Assembly (NCBI RefSeq): GCF_900215335.1
Contig: NZ_OCMT01000001.1
Location: forward strand, 620,001 to 684,000
DNA length: 64,000 nt
DNA from: Pedobacter xixiisoli
GTDB lineage: Bacteria; Bacteroidota; Bacteroidia; Sphingobacteriales; Sphingobacteriaceae
Direction of reading: 5' to 3'
The position numbers and the translations under genes are program-made. Shown piece by piece: positions 18,022 through 27,876 of this stretch (the first letter of the stretch is position 1; the number at the start of each line of letters is the position of its first letter). Under the pieces are notes generated by a model, which worked only from the letters and a program-made list of their open reading frames with translations, searched no databases and had not been told where the DNA came from.

Positions 18022-21000
18022 ATGGGACAAACCTCTACTCCAAAAGCAAGGGTGACACAATGGGCGGTCATTTTCTTGCATCTCGTTTTACTAACGATTA
18101 TTTCTAAGTCTTCGTATGCACAAACGAAAACCTTTGCCACAACAGCTACGATAATTACTAATACCGTAGATGGCAAAGACAATGCTACTAGAGATGACAA
18201 TACTTTTGCATCTGTAAAATCTTACGGAGGCGCTGCCTTGGGTTTAGGTAGGTATAGTGGCGAACTTCAATTAAACTTTGCACAAAATGTAGAAGCAAAT
18301 CGAACAACATTTGTTCGAATCGGCTATGACACTGATATCTTAAACACATTGCTTGGAGGAAACTTAGGATCTTCATTGGCTAGTGTATTAGGAAATGTAG
18401 TTTTAGGCGATCATTATTTTACTGTTGGCGCAAGAGATGCTAATGGTAACAATGTGGCCATCGGTTCTAGCAATGGATCTTTCTCAACAACGAATATTAA
18501 GTTGGTGCGAGATGTTCAGGGGTTTTATTATTTGGCAATAACGCCAACCGTTGCTTATCGTAGTGTATTCGTTAAGGATGTTACTAATGCTTTGCTGCTT
18601 AGTAGTCCGAATGAAATTAAAGTCTACAATGCATTTCATGTTTCAGGAACAGGAAATTGCGATCCGCCGATTGCTACAGATTTTGAAGGTACTGGCGCAA
18701 CGTTAGATCTATTAGGTTTAACTGCTGCTGGTGTAACCGATATTCAAAATGCAATTGATGGAAACCCGGCTACCTTCTCTAAAGCTAGTTTAGGAGTAAT
18801 TACACTTTTAGGCACTATTAGTCAGAACGTTTATTATAGTTCGCCCTCTAGACTTGGAGATGAATTTAATGTTAGATTAAGCGTATCTCAAGCATTGGCG
18901 AATGTCGGTGTCATCAGTAATATTACAGTTGAAGCATATAACGGCAACGACATAGTATCTAGCAGAACAGGGGTAGGAGGACTTTTAAATCTTGATTTAT
19001 TAGGATTGTTTAACAGCGGACAGGCGGTAACTATCCCGTTTACTGTTCCTGTTGGTAAAACATTTGATAGAGTTAAGGTTACACTATCTTCTGTATTAGG
19101 AGTTTCGTTAACACAAACACTTAACATTCATGAGGTAACCCGTTCGGCACCTCGACCAACGTTTACTGCTCCATTGTCTAATGCGCTCAATATTTGTTAT
19201 AACAGCACCGCAACTTTAGGCGCTACTACAGATTCTTCTAACCAATTGGTTTGGTATGATGCTCTAGAAAGTGAAACCCCACTTGCTGTTACAGCCTTTA
19301 ACCAAACTTATACTACAGCACAACCATTAACAGCTAATAAAACTTTTTATGTGGCTGCACGACAAATCGGTTGTACATCTGAATCTGTCAGGGTTCCAAT
19401 TACAGTAACTGTAAATCCAGTAATTAATTTTGCAGCAACTACATTAGCTAATGGAACTATAAATGTGGGCTATAGTAAACAGTTAACTCCTGCTACTGGC
19501 GGTACGGCTGGTTATACTTATACGTTAACCGCAGGAAGTACATTGCCTGCTGGCTTGACCTTAAGTAGTACTGGAGCTTTAACAGGAACACCTACTGTAG
19601 CAGATACTTACAACTTTTTGATTACGGTAACGGATAGCAAGGGTTGTACAGTTACTACGCCACATACCTTAATTATTACTACTGCACTTGTTTTGGGTAA
19701 TTTAACTTTGCCTGATGGTACCGTTGGAATTACCTATCCTGTTCAAACTGTTCCAGTTGCTACGGGTGGTACACCAGGTTATACTTATAGCGCTACTGGT
19801 CTTCCTCCAGGTTTAACATTTGATAATACAACTAGAGAAATTACTGGCAACCCAACTACAGCTGGTTCTTACGTGGTTACGGTAAATGTAAGCGATCAAG
19901 GCGGAAATACGGTAAGTGTAAATTATCCGATTATCATCAGAAATGCTTTGGCTTTACCAAATGCTACGTTAGCGAACGGTACGGTAGGTACGGCTTATCA
20001 AACGCAAATTATTCCAGAAGCTACGGGTGGCACACCTGGTTATACTTATGTTGCTACTGGTCTCCCTCCGGGATTAGCATTTAACCTAACTACTAGAGAA
20101 ATTACTGGCAACCCAATCACTGCCGGCAATTATACGGTAACTGTTGAGGTAACTGATGCTGTTGGTACAAAGGTTTCGAATACTTACGAAATCAAAGTGG
20201 GAACGCCATTGGTATTGGCCAATAAAACATTGGTTGACGGTACAGCTGGCGTAGCTTACCCAGGAGAAACTTTACCAGCTGCAACCGGTGGCTCAGGTTC
20301 TTATACCTATACAGCTACTAACATCCCAGCAGGATTACAGTTTAACGAAACTACCAGACAAATTACTGGTACACCATCTGGAGCTGGTAACTATACCATT
20401 ACGCTTAGGGTAACAGATTCTGAAGGAAGGACCATAACAAATACCTACGCTTTAAAAGTGAATGGTGCATTAACCTTGGCTACTGCTACTTTGCCAGATG
20501 GTACAGTAGGTACCGCTTATCCAGCGCAAATATTGCCTGCCGTTACTGGTGGTACACCAAATTACACGTACGAAGCAATCAATCTACCTAACGGTTTAAC
20601 ATTTAATACAACCACAAGAGAGCTTTCGGGTACACCTTTGGCAGGAGGAACTTATACTTTCTCTATTAAAGTAACTGATGCAGCATCCAATACGGTAACC
20701 AGCGATTATCAGATTAAAATTAACGTGCCTGCACCAATTGTGGCAAGTGTTGTAACCTGCGCTGGAACTTCGGCCACGCTTACGGTAAGCAATACACAAC
20801 AAGGAATTGTGACTTATAATTGGTATGGCTCAAGTGGAAGCACAGCATTAGCTACCAATAACAATGGCACTTTTACCACTGGAAACATTAATTCGAATAC
20901 AGTTTTTTATGTAGAAGCTGTTTCTGGAACAGGTGTAAGTGCAAGAGTTGCCGTAAATGTAACGGTTAATCCAGCGCCAAGTGCTGCAGTTGTTTCCACT

Positions 21001-24000
21001 AATAACCAAACCATTAATGCCAACCAAAGTACGGTAGTTAGGGCAAACGTTGCGGCTGGCAATACCGTAAGATGGTATAGTGTTGCAACTGGCGGAACAC
21101 CTTTGGCTACTGGAGAAGAGTATGCTACAGGAAATTTAGCAGTAACTACTACTTTTTATGCGGAAGCTGTTAGTGCCCAAGGTTGTGCTAGCTTAACAAG
21201 AACACCTGCTGTGGTAACTGTAGTTACAGGTGGCGGTGCAGATTGTACTGCGGCCAATGCACAAAGCAGTGGAATATCGTCACTATTGTGTGTGTTGTGT
21301 GGGGTTGCAAATCCTGGTAATTCTGTAGATGCGGATAAAAGCAACTATACACGTATTACTTTAACAGTAGGAGCTGCTGCAACTGGTTTTCAGCGTTTGG
21401 TATTCCCTTCTAATGGTTTAGCTACTGATAGCATCCGCTTAGATTTAGGCTTGCCAGCTGGTTTGCTAGACCTTTCGGTTTTGAGCAACATTACAGTAAA
21501 CATCATGAAAAATAATGCAGTAGTTAGAACACTGCAATTAAATTCTTCGCTAGTATATCTTCAATTGCTAGGAGGAAATAGATTTGAGGCTACATTTGCG
21601 GCAGGAGCTGAATTTGATAGAGTGGAGGTTCGTTTTCAAGCAGTTGTTGCCGCATTAAGTAGTCTCGATATTTACGGTGCACAAATTGTTTATCCAAATC
21701 CAACAGTTGTTGGTAACAACCAAACAATTTGCTATAACACCAGTGCTACTATTAATGCTACAGCAAATGGCAATACTCAAATTGCATGGTATGATGCCCC
21801 AGTTGGCGGAAATTTAATACCTGTAACAACAAATCCATTTATTACACCAAACTTAACTGCTACAACCACCTACTATGTTCAGGTTTCTAGAGATGGTTGC
21901 GCCAATAGCGAAAGAATGCCAATTACGATAAACGTAGTTCCATTGTTAAGCTTGCCAACTGTGGCCGCGGCAACTATTACTGCTTGTGAGGGTTCGCCGG
22001 TTACTTTAGCGGTAACTAATCCGCAGGCTGGAGTTATTTATAAATGGTATGATGCTGCAACTGCTGGCACCGAATTATTTACAGGTGCTACTTACACGAT
22101 ATCTAATGTTAGTGCAACCAGAACTTATTATGTAGAAGCTACGCAGTCAGGTTGTCAGAGTGCAGGCAGAACGTCGGTAGCTGTAACGGTAAACCCTAGA
22201 CCAGTTTTGCCTCAGGTACAAGCTTCGGTTTCTACGGTTACTGCTGGGCAAACCGCAGTGCTTACGGCAACTTCTACAGATACTAACGTAGATTTTAACT
22301 GGTACACTTCAGCAAATGCTGCTACCCCAATACATACCGGAGCTACTTTTGTTACGCCTCCATTAAACGCTACTACTTCTTATTATGTAGAAGCTAGGTC
22401 AAGCTTAACTGGGTGTGTTTCTCCATCTAGAGTAGCAATTACCATTACGGTAAACACAGGCACACCAACGCCAACACCTTGTATTTCGCCAGTATCAGAA
22501 ACCAATGGTGTAAATGGAATAGCTTTATTGGCTGGTGTTTCTAACTCAGGTTTAGCAATTGATAACGATACCCAAACAGGTTCTACTTTATTTTTACCTG
22601 TAGCTGCTTTAGGCGGTCATGTGTATCAACGTTTTACATTCCCTGTTCAGGGTGCTATTGGCGATACCGTTAGAATTTCTATCAATTCTCCAGGTAAATT
22701 ACTTTCTCTAGGTTTGTTAAACTCTGTACAGTTATCAACCTTAAACGGAGGCGTAGCTGGCAATGATGTCATCAACTTAAACAATACACTTATTAATTTA
22801 GAGTTACTGAGCGGAGGTACGCAAGCACTATTAACCTTTGTGCCTACAAAAGCATTTGATGCTGTAGAAGTTCGATTGAATGCAGGAGTACTTAATGCCT
22901 TAAATTCTGTTAATATCAATTATGTTCAACAGGTAATTGCTGCGCCACAAGTAGCTGTAAACAATGTAGTAGCTTGTAGCAATACTACAGCTCAATTGAG
23001 TGTACAAAATCCAAGAGCTAATTTTATTTACAGATGGTACGATGAAAATGGCGTTTATCAAACAGGTGCGGATGGAACTACTTTCACCACGCCAAATATA
23101 ACTGCTGCAACTAAGTTTTTTGTAACCGCAATTGCTAACGCAGATTGTGAAAGTGCAAGAACGGTAGTTAACGTAGCTGTTAAACCAGTTCCGGCGGCAC
23201 CAACTGTATTATCTGGAAGTATTACCACTTGTTTAAATGGAAATGCCATTATAGAAGTGAAGGACCCAATTCCAGGTATTGTTTACCGTTGGTATGATTC
23301 TTCTAACGTTTATCAAATTGGAAAGGATGGACCAACATTTACGGTAACTAACGTTACAGGTAATATCAGTTATTCGGTAGAAGCTTTTGATACATCTTGT
23401 AACATTGCCTCTGCTACTAAAGCAACAGTGCAAATTGTCACAGGAACATTAGATGCGCCAATTGTAGCTACTCCAAATGTTAGCGTAAGTGCTAATTCTA
23501 GAGCACTTTTAACTGCGAGTTCTAGTAATCCAAATGCAGTTATCAGATGGTATGATGATCCTACAGCTGGTACATTATTGCAAACGGGAAATTCGTATTT
23601 AACGGATCCAATTGCAAGTACAAGAACCTTTTATGTAGAGGCTTTTGTAAGTGGCGGTTGTGCGTCGGCCAGAATTCCGGTAACAGTAACGGTAGTAACT
23701 GACGGAAATACCGGACCAGTACCTTGTCTTGCAGCAAATCTAGCTTTAGATGCGGGAGTAGTTGGCGTTGGTTTAGGTGGTGCATTTAATCCGCAACTTG
23801 CTGTTGATGACAAGATTGAAACAGCTTCATCTTTAGTTATGGCAGTGGGCGCACTAGGTTCTTACGCTTATCAAAGAGTTGGTTTTGGTAGTTTGTCTAA
23901 TTTGGGCGATACAGTTAAAGTTCGCATCACCTCACCAAGTAAACTATTGTCATTAGCAGTGCTTCCTTCTATCAGTTTGCTCAGCTATAATGGCAATACA

Positions 24001-26826
24001 AGTAATAACGATGCTGTTTTCGCTAACAATCCTTTAATTAAAATAGACTTATTAAGTGATGGAAGTGCAGCTACGCTAACCTTTGTTCCGGCGCAACAGT
24101 TTGATGCTGTAGAACTTCGTTTAAACTCAGGTCTAGTTAGTGCGTTTACATCAGTAGATTTTAACTATGCACAACGTGTAGGCGTTGCTCCACAGGTAAA
24201 TGCAGCAGTAGTAAGTGCCTGTGCAGGGACTGGAGCCGTGCTAAGTGTAAACAATCCAATTGCTGGTGTTACTTACAGATGGTATTTAAATAATACAGGT
24301 ACGCCAACAGAGGGAAGTACGTTTACTACGTCAACTAGTTTAACTACAGGGACTTATAATTATTATGTGAGGGCAGTAGTAAATGGTTGCGAAACCGCTG
24401 CTACATTGGTGGTGGTAACTATATTGCCAACTCCAGTACCGCCAGTTCCTTCGCCAGCTAATCCTACAAGTGTTTGTTTGGGTACTGCCGCTACCTTAAG
24501 TGTAGTGCCAGTGGTAGGCGTTACTTTTAATTGGTACAACTCTGCTGGAACCTTGGTAGCTTTAAATAGCACCAGCTATACCACACCAACCAATTTAGCT
24601 ATTGGAGTACACGATTATTTTGTGGAAGCATTAAACGGAAACACTTGTGCTAATACTGGTGGTAGAACAAAAGTAACGGTTACCGTAGGTGAGAGAGCAA
24701 CCGCTGCGGATATACAAGTTACTGGTGGTACTACCGTTTGTGCTGCTAACCAAGTAGTTTTAGAAGCTTCAAGTACCACGGTAGTAACTAATCCAATATT
24801 TAAATGGTACGCTGATGCAGCTTTAACTACCTTGATCACTACTAACAAAACATTAACTGTTCCTTCGGTTACTGCAAACGTAACTTATTACGTAACAGTA
24901 AGTGGTGATGAAAAATGTGAAAACGCACCAGGAAATGCCAAATCAGTGTCTATCACGGTCAATCCGCCATCAACAAGTGCAGATTTGATGGTATCGCAAA
25001 CTCAAGAAAGATGCGGTCCTGGTTCTGTTACGCTTACGGCAAGTAGTGCAACAGTTATAAATCCAATATTTACATGGTATGCTGATCCAGCTTTAACCGT
25101 ACCTGTAGGATCAGGGTCTCCATTTACGATAACTGTAAATGCGAATGCTACCTACTATGTAACGGTTAAAGGGGATAATAGATGTGAAAGCCCTATTTCA
25201 CAAGCTAAATCAGTGAGTGTAATTGTAAAATCTATCGCTATAGCATCAGATATTTCATTAACGGGAAATACTACTACCTGCGTTGGATCGGGAACTACTT
25301 TAACTGCATCTAGTACAACCTTAATTAGTAATCCAATATTTACTTGGTACGATAATCCAGCGTTAACAAACGTGGTGTTTATCGGAACTACATTTACTAC
25401 ACCATCGCTTACGGCAAATAAAACGTATTATGTAACTGTAAAAGGCAGCGATAAATGTGAGAATTTACCAGGTAACGCAGCTACAATAATGGTAACGGTT
25501 AATCCTTTGCCAGAAGCGCCAGTGGTTGCCGTTGCTGGTACAAGTATTTGTAACAATAACTCAACAACACTTACGGTAACGAATGTTCAGGCTAATACCA
25601 TTTACGAATGGTACAACAGCGCTACAAACGGCACATTGTTGCACACAGGAGAAACCTACACTACACAACCACTTAACTCAAACGTAACTTTCTACGTAAG
25701 AGCGGTTGGTACGGTAGGTTGTACTGGAGGTTCTGCAAGAACTGCTGTTGTGGTTACGGTAACTACAAGGCCAGTTAGTCCAACGGTAGCAAACTCAACC
25801 CTTACTACTTGCACAAATGGTTCGGTAGTGTTAGCTGTAAGTAATCCAGTTACTGGTGTAACCTACACTTGGTACACAGCATTATCTAATGGTACCGTGG
25901 TAGGTACAGGAGCAACATTAACAATACCTAATGTAACTGCTAATGCGAGTTATTTTGTTGAAGCAAGTATTGGAAGTTGTGCATCGTTAACTAGAGCTAG
26001 GGTAGATGTAATAGTGGGTACACCTCCAAGTGCACCAACAAATGTAACTGTAGCTGCTAGTGATATTTGCGCAGGTTCTAGTACTGTACTTACGGTAAAT
26101 AACCCTGATTTAAATCTAACCTACAGATGGTACACTACACCTAATGGAGGTACACCATTACATACTGGCACAACTTACACTACGCCTGCTTTATCAGCTA
26201 CAACTACATTTTATGTAGAAGCTGTATCTGCAGGAGGTACCTGTGTAAGCGCAACAAGAACAGCGGTAACGGTAAATGTACTATCTCCGTTGCCAGCTCC
26301 GGTAGTAACTGCTACTACCATAACCAGCAACAGCATCTTGTTTACTTGGCCAGCTGTTCCAGGGGCAGCTAGTTACAGCGTGTCAATAGATGCCGGATTA
26401 ACTTGGATTGCAGCATCAACGCCTAGTTATTTGGTAGCAGGTTTAGCTCAGGGACAAAATGTAACCATCGTGGTAAGAGCTTTGGGAGCATCTCCTTGTT
26501 TAACCAGTGCAAATTCAAACGCCATTACAGCAACAACAAGCGAACCGTTTAAGGATGAGCTGTATATTCCTAACACCTTTACACCTAACAACGATGGTAG
26601 AAACGACTTCTTCTTGGCCTACGGAAATAATGTGGCTAAGTTCAGAATGAGGGTTTACAACCAGTGGGGTGAATTCGTTTTCGAATCGCAGAATTTACTG
26701 CAAGGGTGGGATGGAACCTACAGAGGTAGGAATCAGCCAACAGGAGTTTATGTTTACTACGTAGACGTAACCTTTAACAGTGGAACCGTAAAAACCTTTA
26801 AAGGTACAATAACCCTACTGCGATAA
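18022..26826 (+). CDS. Giant Ig-repeat surface adhesin with type B T9SS C-terminal domain
   Basis: 2934 residues. The N-terminus carries a signal peptide with a late hydrophobic core ending SYAQ (about residue 34). Beta-rich modules of ~150 residues occupy about 35-380. An Ig_7-like domain is near 380-463. Five putative-Ig (He_PIG) repeats occupy about 465-905, each with a TLPDGTVGTAYP-like opening and a GLPPGLTF-like middle. Further Ig_7-like domains (WYDA..GG..L.TG..YTT) alternate with three more ~150-residue modules at about 1073-1226, 1487-1636 and 1901-2056. A fibronectin-III-like domain lies at about 2756-2840. The C-terminal ~90 residues (IPNTFTPNNDGRNDFF, VYNQWGEFVFES, GWDGTYRGRNQPTGVYVYYV) are the gliding-motility-type sorting domain exported by T9SS. 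PorP/SprF and OmpA genes follow, as for SprB-type adhesins. Ligand unknown. Confidence 0.9.
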   Translation: MGQTSTPKARVTQWAVIFLHLVLLTIISKSSYAQTKTFATTATIITNTVDGKDNATRDDNTFASVKSYGGAALGLGRYSGELQLNFAQNVEANRTTFVRIGYDTDILNTLLGGNLGSSLASVLGNVVLGDHYFTVGARDANGNNVAIGSSNGSFSTTNIKLVRDVQGFYYLAITPTVAYRSVFVKDVTNALLLSSPNEIKVYNAFHVSGTGNCDPPIATDFEGTGATLDLLGLTAAGVTDIQNAIDGNPATFSKASLGVITLLGTISQNVYYSSPSRLGDEFNVRLSVSQALANVGVISNITVEAYNGNDIVSSRTGVGGLLNLDLLGLFNSGQAVTIPFTVPVGKTFDRVKVTLSSVLGVSLTQTLNIHEVTRSAPRPTFTAPLSNALNICYNSTATLGATTDSSNQLVWYDALESETPLAVTAFNQTYTTAQPLTANKTFYVAARQIGCTSESVRVPITVTVNPVINFAATTLANGTINVGYSKQLTPATGGTAGYTYTLTAGSTLPAGLTLSSTGALTGTPTVADTYNFLITVTDSKGCTVTTPHTLIITTALVLGNLTLPDGTVGITYPVQTVPVATGGTPGYTYSATGLPPGLTFDNTTREITGNPTTAGSYVVTVNVSDQGGNTVSVNYPIIIRNALALPNATLANGTVGTAYQTQIIPEATGGTPGYTYVATGLPPGLAFNLTTREITGNPITAGNYTVTVEVTDAVGTKVSNTYEIKVGTPLVLANKTLVDGTAGVAYPGETLPAATGGSGSYTYTATNIPAGLQFNETTRQITGTPSGAGNYTITLRVTDSEGRTITNTYALKVNGALTLATATLPDGTVGTAYPAQILPAVTGGTPNYTYEAINLPNGLTFNTTTRELSGTPLAGGTYTFSIKVTDAASNTVTSDYQIKINVPAPIVASVVTCAGTSATLTVSNTQQGIVTYNWYGSSGSTALATNNNGTFTTGNINSNTVFYVEAVSGTGVSARVAVNVTVNPAPSAAVVSTNNQTINANQSTVVRANVAAGNTVRWYSVATGGTPLATGEEYATGNLAVTTTFYAEAVSAQGCASLTRTPAVVTVVTGGGADCTAANAQSSGISSLLCVLCGVANPGNSVDADKSNYTRITLTVGAAATGFQRLVFPSNGLATDSIRLDLGLPAGLLDLSVLSNITVNIMKNNAVVRTLQLNSSLVYLQLLGGNRFEATFAAGAEFDRVEVRFQAVVAALSSLDIYGAQIVYPNPTVVGNNQTICYNTSATINATANGNTQIAWYDAPVGGNLIPVTTNPFITPNLTATTTYYVQVSRDGCANSERMPITINVVPLLSLPTVAAATITACEGSPVTLAVTNPQAGVIYKWYDAATAGTELFTGATYTISNVSATRTYYVEATQSGCQSAGRTSVAVTVNPRPVLPQVQASVSTVTAGQTAVLTATSTDTNVDFNWYTSANAATPIHTGATFVTPPLNATTSYYVEARSSLTGCVSPSRVAITITVNTGTPTPTPCISPVSETNGVNGIALLAGVSNSGLAIDNDTQTGSTLFLPVAALGGHVYQRFTFPVQGAIGDTVRISINSPGKLLSLGLLNSVQLSTLNGGVAGNDVINLNNTLINLELLSGGTQALLTFVPTKAFDAVEVRLNAGVLNALNSVNINYVQQVIAAPQVAVNNVVACSNTTAQLSVQNPRANFIYRWYDENGVYQTGADGTTFTTPNITAATKFFVTAIANADCESARTVVNVAVKPVPAAPTVLSGSITTCLNGNAIIEVKDPIPGIVYRWYDSSNVYQIGKDGPTFTVTNVTGNISYSVEAFDTSCNIASATKATVQIVTGTLDAPIVATPNVSVSANSRALLTASSSNPNAVIRWYDDPTAGTLLQTGNSYLTDPIASTRTFYVEAFVSGGCASARIPVTVTVVTDGNTGPVPCLAANLALDAGVVGVGLGGAFNPQLAVDDKIETASSLVMAVGALGSYAYQRVGFGSLSNLGDTVKVRITSPSKLLSLAVLPSISLLSYNGNTSNNDAVFANNPLIKIDLLSDGSAATLTFVPAQQFDAVELRLNSGLVSAFTSVDFNYAQRVGVAPQVNAAVVSACAGTGAVLSVNNPIAGVTYRWYLNNTGTPTEGSTFTTSTSLTTGTYNYYVRAVVNGCETAATLVVVTILPTPVPPVPSPANPTSVCLGTAATLSVVPVVGVTFNWYNSAGTLVALNSTSYTTPTNLAIGVHDYFVEALNGNTCANTGGRTKVTVTVGERATAADIQVTGGTTVCAANQVVLEASSTTVVTNPIFKWYADAALTTLITTNKTLTVPSVTANVTYYVTVSGDEKCENAPGNAKSVSITVNPPSTSADLMVSQTQERCGPGSVTLTASSATVINPIFTWYADPALTVPVGSGSPFTITVNANATYYVTVKGDNRCESPISQAKSVSVIVKSIAIASDISLTGNTTTCVGSGTTLTASSTTLISNPIFTWYDNPALTNVVFIGTTFTTPSLTANKTYYVTVKGSDKCENLPGNAATIMVTVNPLPEAPVVAVAGTSICNNNSTTLTVTNVQANTIYEWYNSATNGTLLHTGETYTTQPLNSNVTFYVRAVGTVGCTGGSARTAVVVTVTTRPVSPTVANSTLTTCTNGSVVLAVSNPVTGVTYTWYTALSNGTVVGTGATLTIPNVTANASYFVEASIGSCASLTRARVDVIVGTPPSAPTNVTVAASDICAGSSTVLTVNNPDLNLTYRWYTTPNGGTPLHTGTTYTTPALSATTTFYVEAVSAGGTCVSATRTAVTVNVLSPLPAPVVTATTITSNSILFTWPAVPGAASYSVSIDAGLTWIAASTPSYLVAGLAQGQNVTIVVRALGASPCLTSANSNAITATTSEPFKDELYIPNTFTPNNDGRNDFFLAYGNNVAKFRMRVYNQWGEFVFESQNLLQGWDGTYRGRNQPTGVYVYYVDVTFNSGTVKTFKGTITLLR

Positions 26827-26869
26827 ATCTCAAATTAAACGGAACATGGTTTTATTTAAAATAGTACCA

Positions 26870-27865
26870 ATGAAAAAGACAAGAATATTAGTTGCAGTAA
26901 TGGTTACGTTAGCGATTATTGCAAATAAAGCATATGCACAGATAGATCCACATTTTTCTCAATATTATGCTAATCCATTATGGTTAAACCCGGCTTTAAC
27001 TGGTGTAACAGATGGAGCATATAGAGCAAATGTTAACGCTAAACAACAGTGGAGCAATTTAAATGATGGATATTTAACAGTAGGAGCGTCATTTGATGCT
27101 GCTCCTATCAAAAACTTCGCCTTTGGCGGGATGATAATTAATCAGCGTGCTGGTTCGGTTTCTTATAACCAGTTAAACGCTCTGGCTTCTGCTTCCTATC
27201 GTATCAGGTTTGGACAAGCTGGCGATAAAATCATCAATTTTGGTTTACAGGCTGGTATCATTAACAAAAGCATCGATATGTCTAAAATTACCTTGGGTAG
27301 CCAATATAATCCAGGAATGGGTTACGATGGAGGGATGATGTTCGACGAGAATATCTCGGGTCAAAGTTTTACTGCTCCAGATATTAATACCGGTGTAATG
27401 TTTTTTGATGCTGCCGATTATAAAAAGATAAATGTATTTGCAGGCGCTACTGTAGCCCATTTAAACAGACCAAAAGATAAATTTATAGGAGGTGATGCTA
27501 AAGTACCAATGAGGTTCACCGCTCATGGTGGCGCTAAAGTTAGAGTAAACAATGTTTTTGATATTACACCTAATGCACTTTTCCTTAAACAAGGAAATGC
27601 CCAAGAAGTTGCCGTAGGAGCATACGCACAGATGATGTTAAATGCAGAAACCGATTTACTTTTTGGTTCTAATTATCGTGTAGACGATGCCGCAATAGCT
27701 TTCTTGGGTTTCCATATCAAAAGTATGGTTTTCGGATTGAGCTATGATTTCAATACCTCTGGTTTAAACAGAGCCACTGGAAGTAAGGGAGGTTTAGAAC
27801 TTTCGGTTTCTTTCAGTGCTAGAAAAGGCATTATTGGTCCTAACTTCTTTTGTCCTCGACTTTAA
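26870..27865 (+). CDS. PorP/SprF family type IX secretion outer-membrane protein
   Basis: 331 residues from the preferred start, where a clean signal peptide begins (MKKTRILVAVMVTLAIIANKAYAQ). An in-frame ATG at 26846 would add eight residues before it and is less likely. The mature start IDPHFSQYYANPLWLNPALTG is the family signature. The remainder is an outer-membrane beta-barrel pattern (GGMIINQRAGSVSYNQLNALASASYRI and similar). PorP/SprF proteins partner with a specific T9SS type B substrate and are needed for its secretion or surface anchoring. Here the substrate must be the giant protein encoded 43 bp upstream. The OmpA-family gene follows after 11 bp, so the three form an operon. The Flavobacterium SprF analogy is family knowledge; function here is inferred. 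Confidence 0.92.
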   Translation: MKKTRILVAVMVTLAIIANKAYAQIDPHFSQYYANPLWLNPALTGVTDGAYRANVNAKQQWSNLNDGYLTVGASFDAAPIKNFAFGGMIINQRAGSVSYNQLNALASASYRIRFGQAGDKIINFGLQAGIINKSIDMSKITLGSQYNPGMGYDGGMMFDENISGQSFTAPDINTGVMFFDAADYKKINVFAGATVAHLNRPKDKFIGGDAKVPMRFTAHGGAKVRVNNVFDITPNALFLKQGNAQEVAVGAYAQMMLNAETDLLFGSNYRVDDAAIAFLGFHIKSMVFGLSYDFNTSGLNRATGSKGGLELSVSFSARKGIIGPNFFCPRL

Positions 27866-27876
27866 AACTAAAACTT

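Noticed and set aside
27850..27876. N-terminal extension of the OmpA-family protein
   Set aside because: It overlaps the PorP/SprF stop region and buries the signal peptide that begins at 27877.
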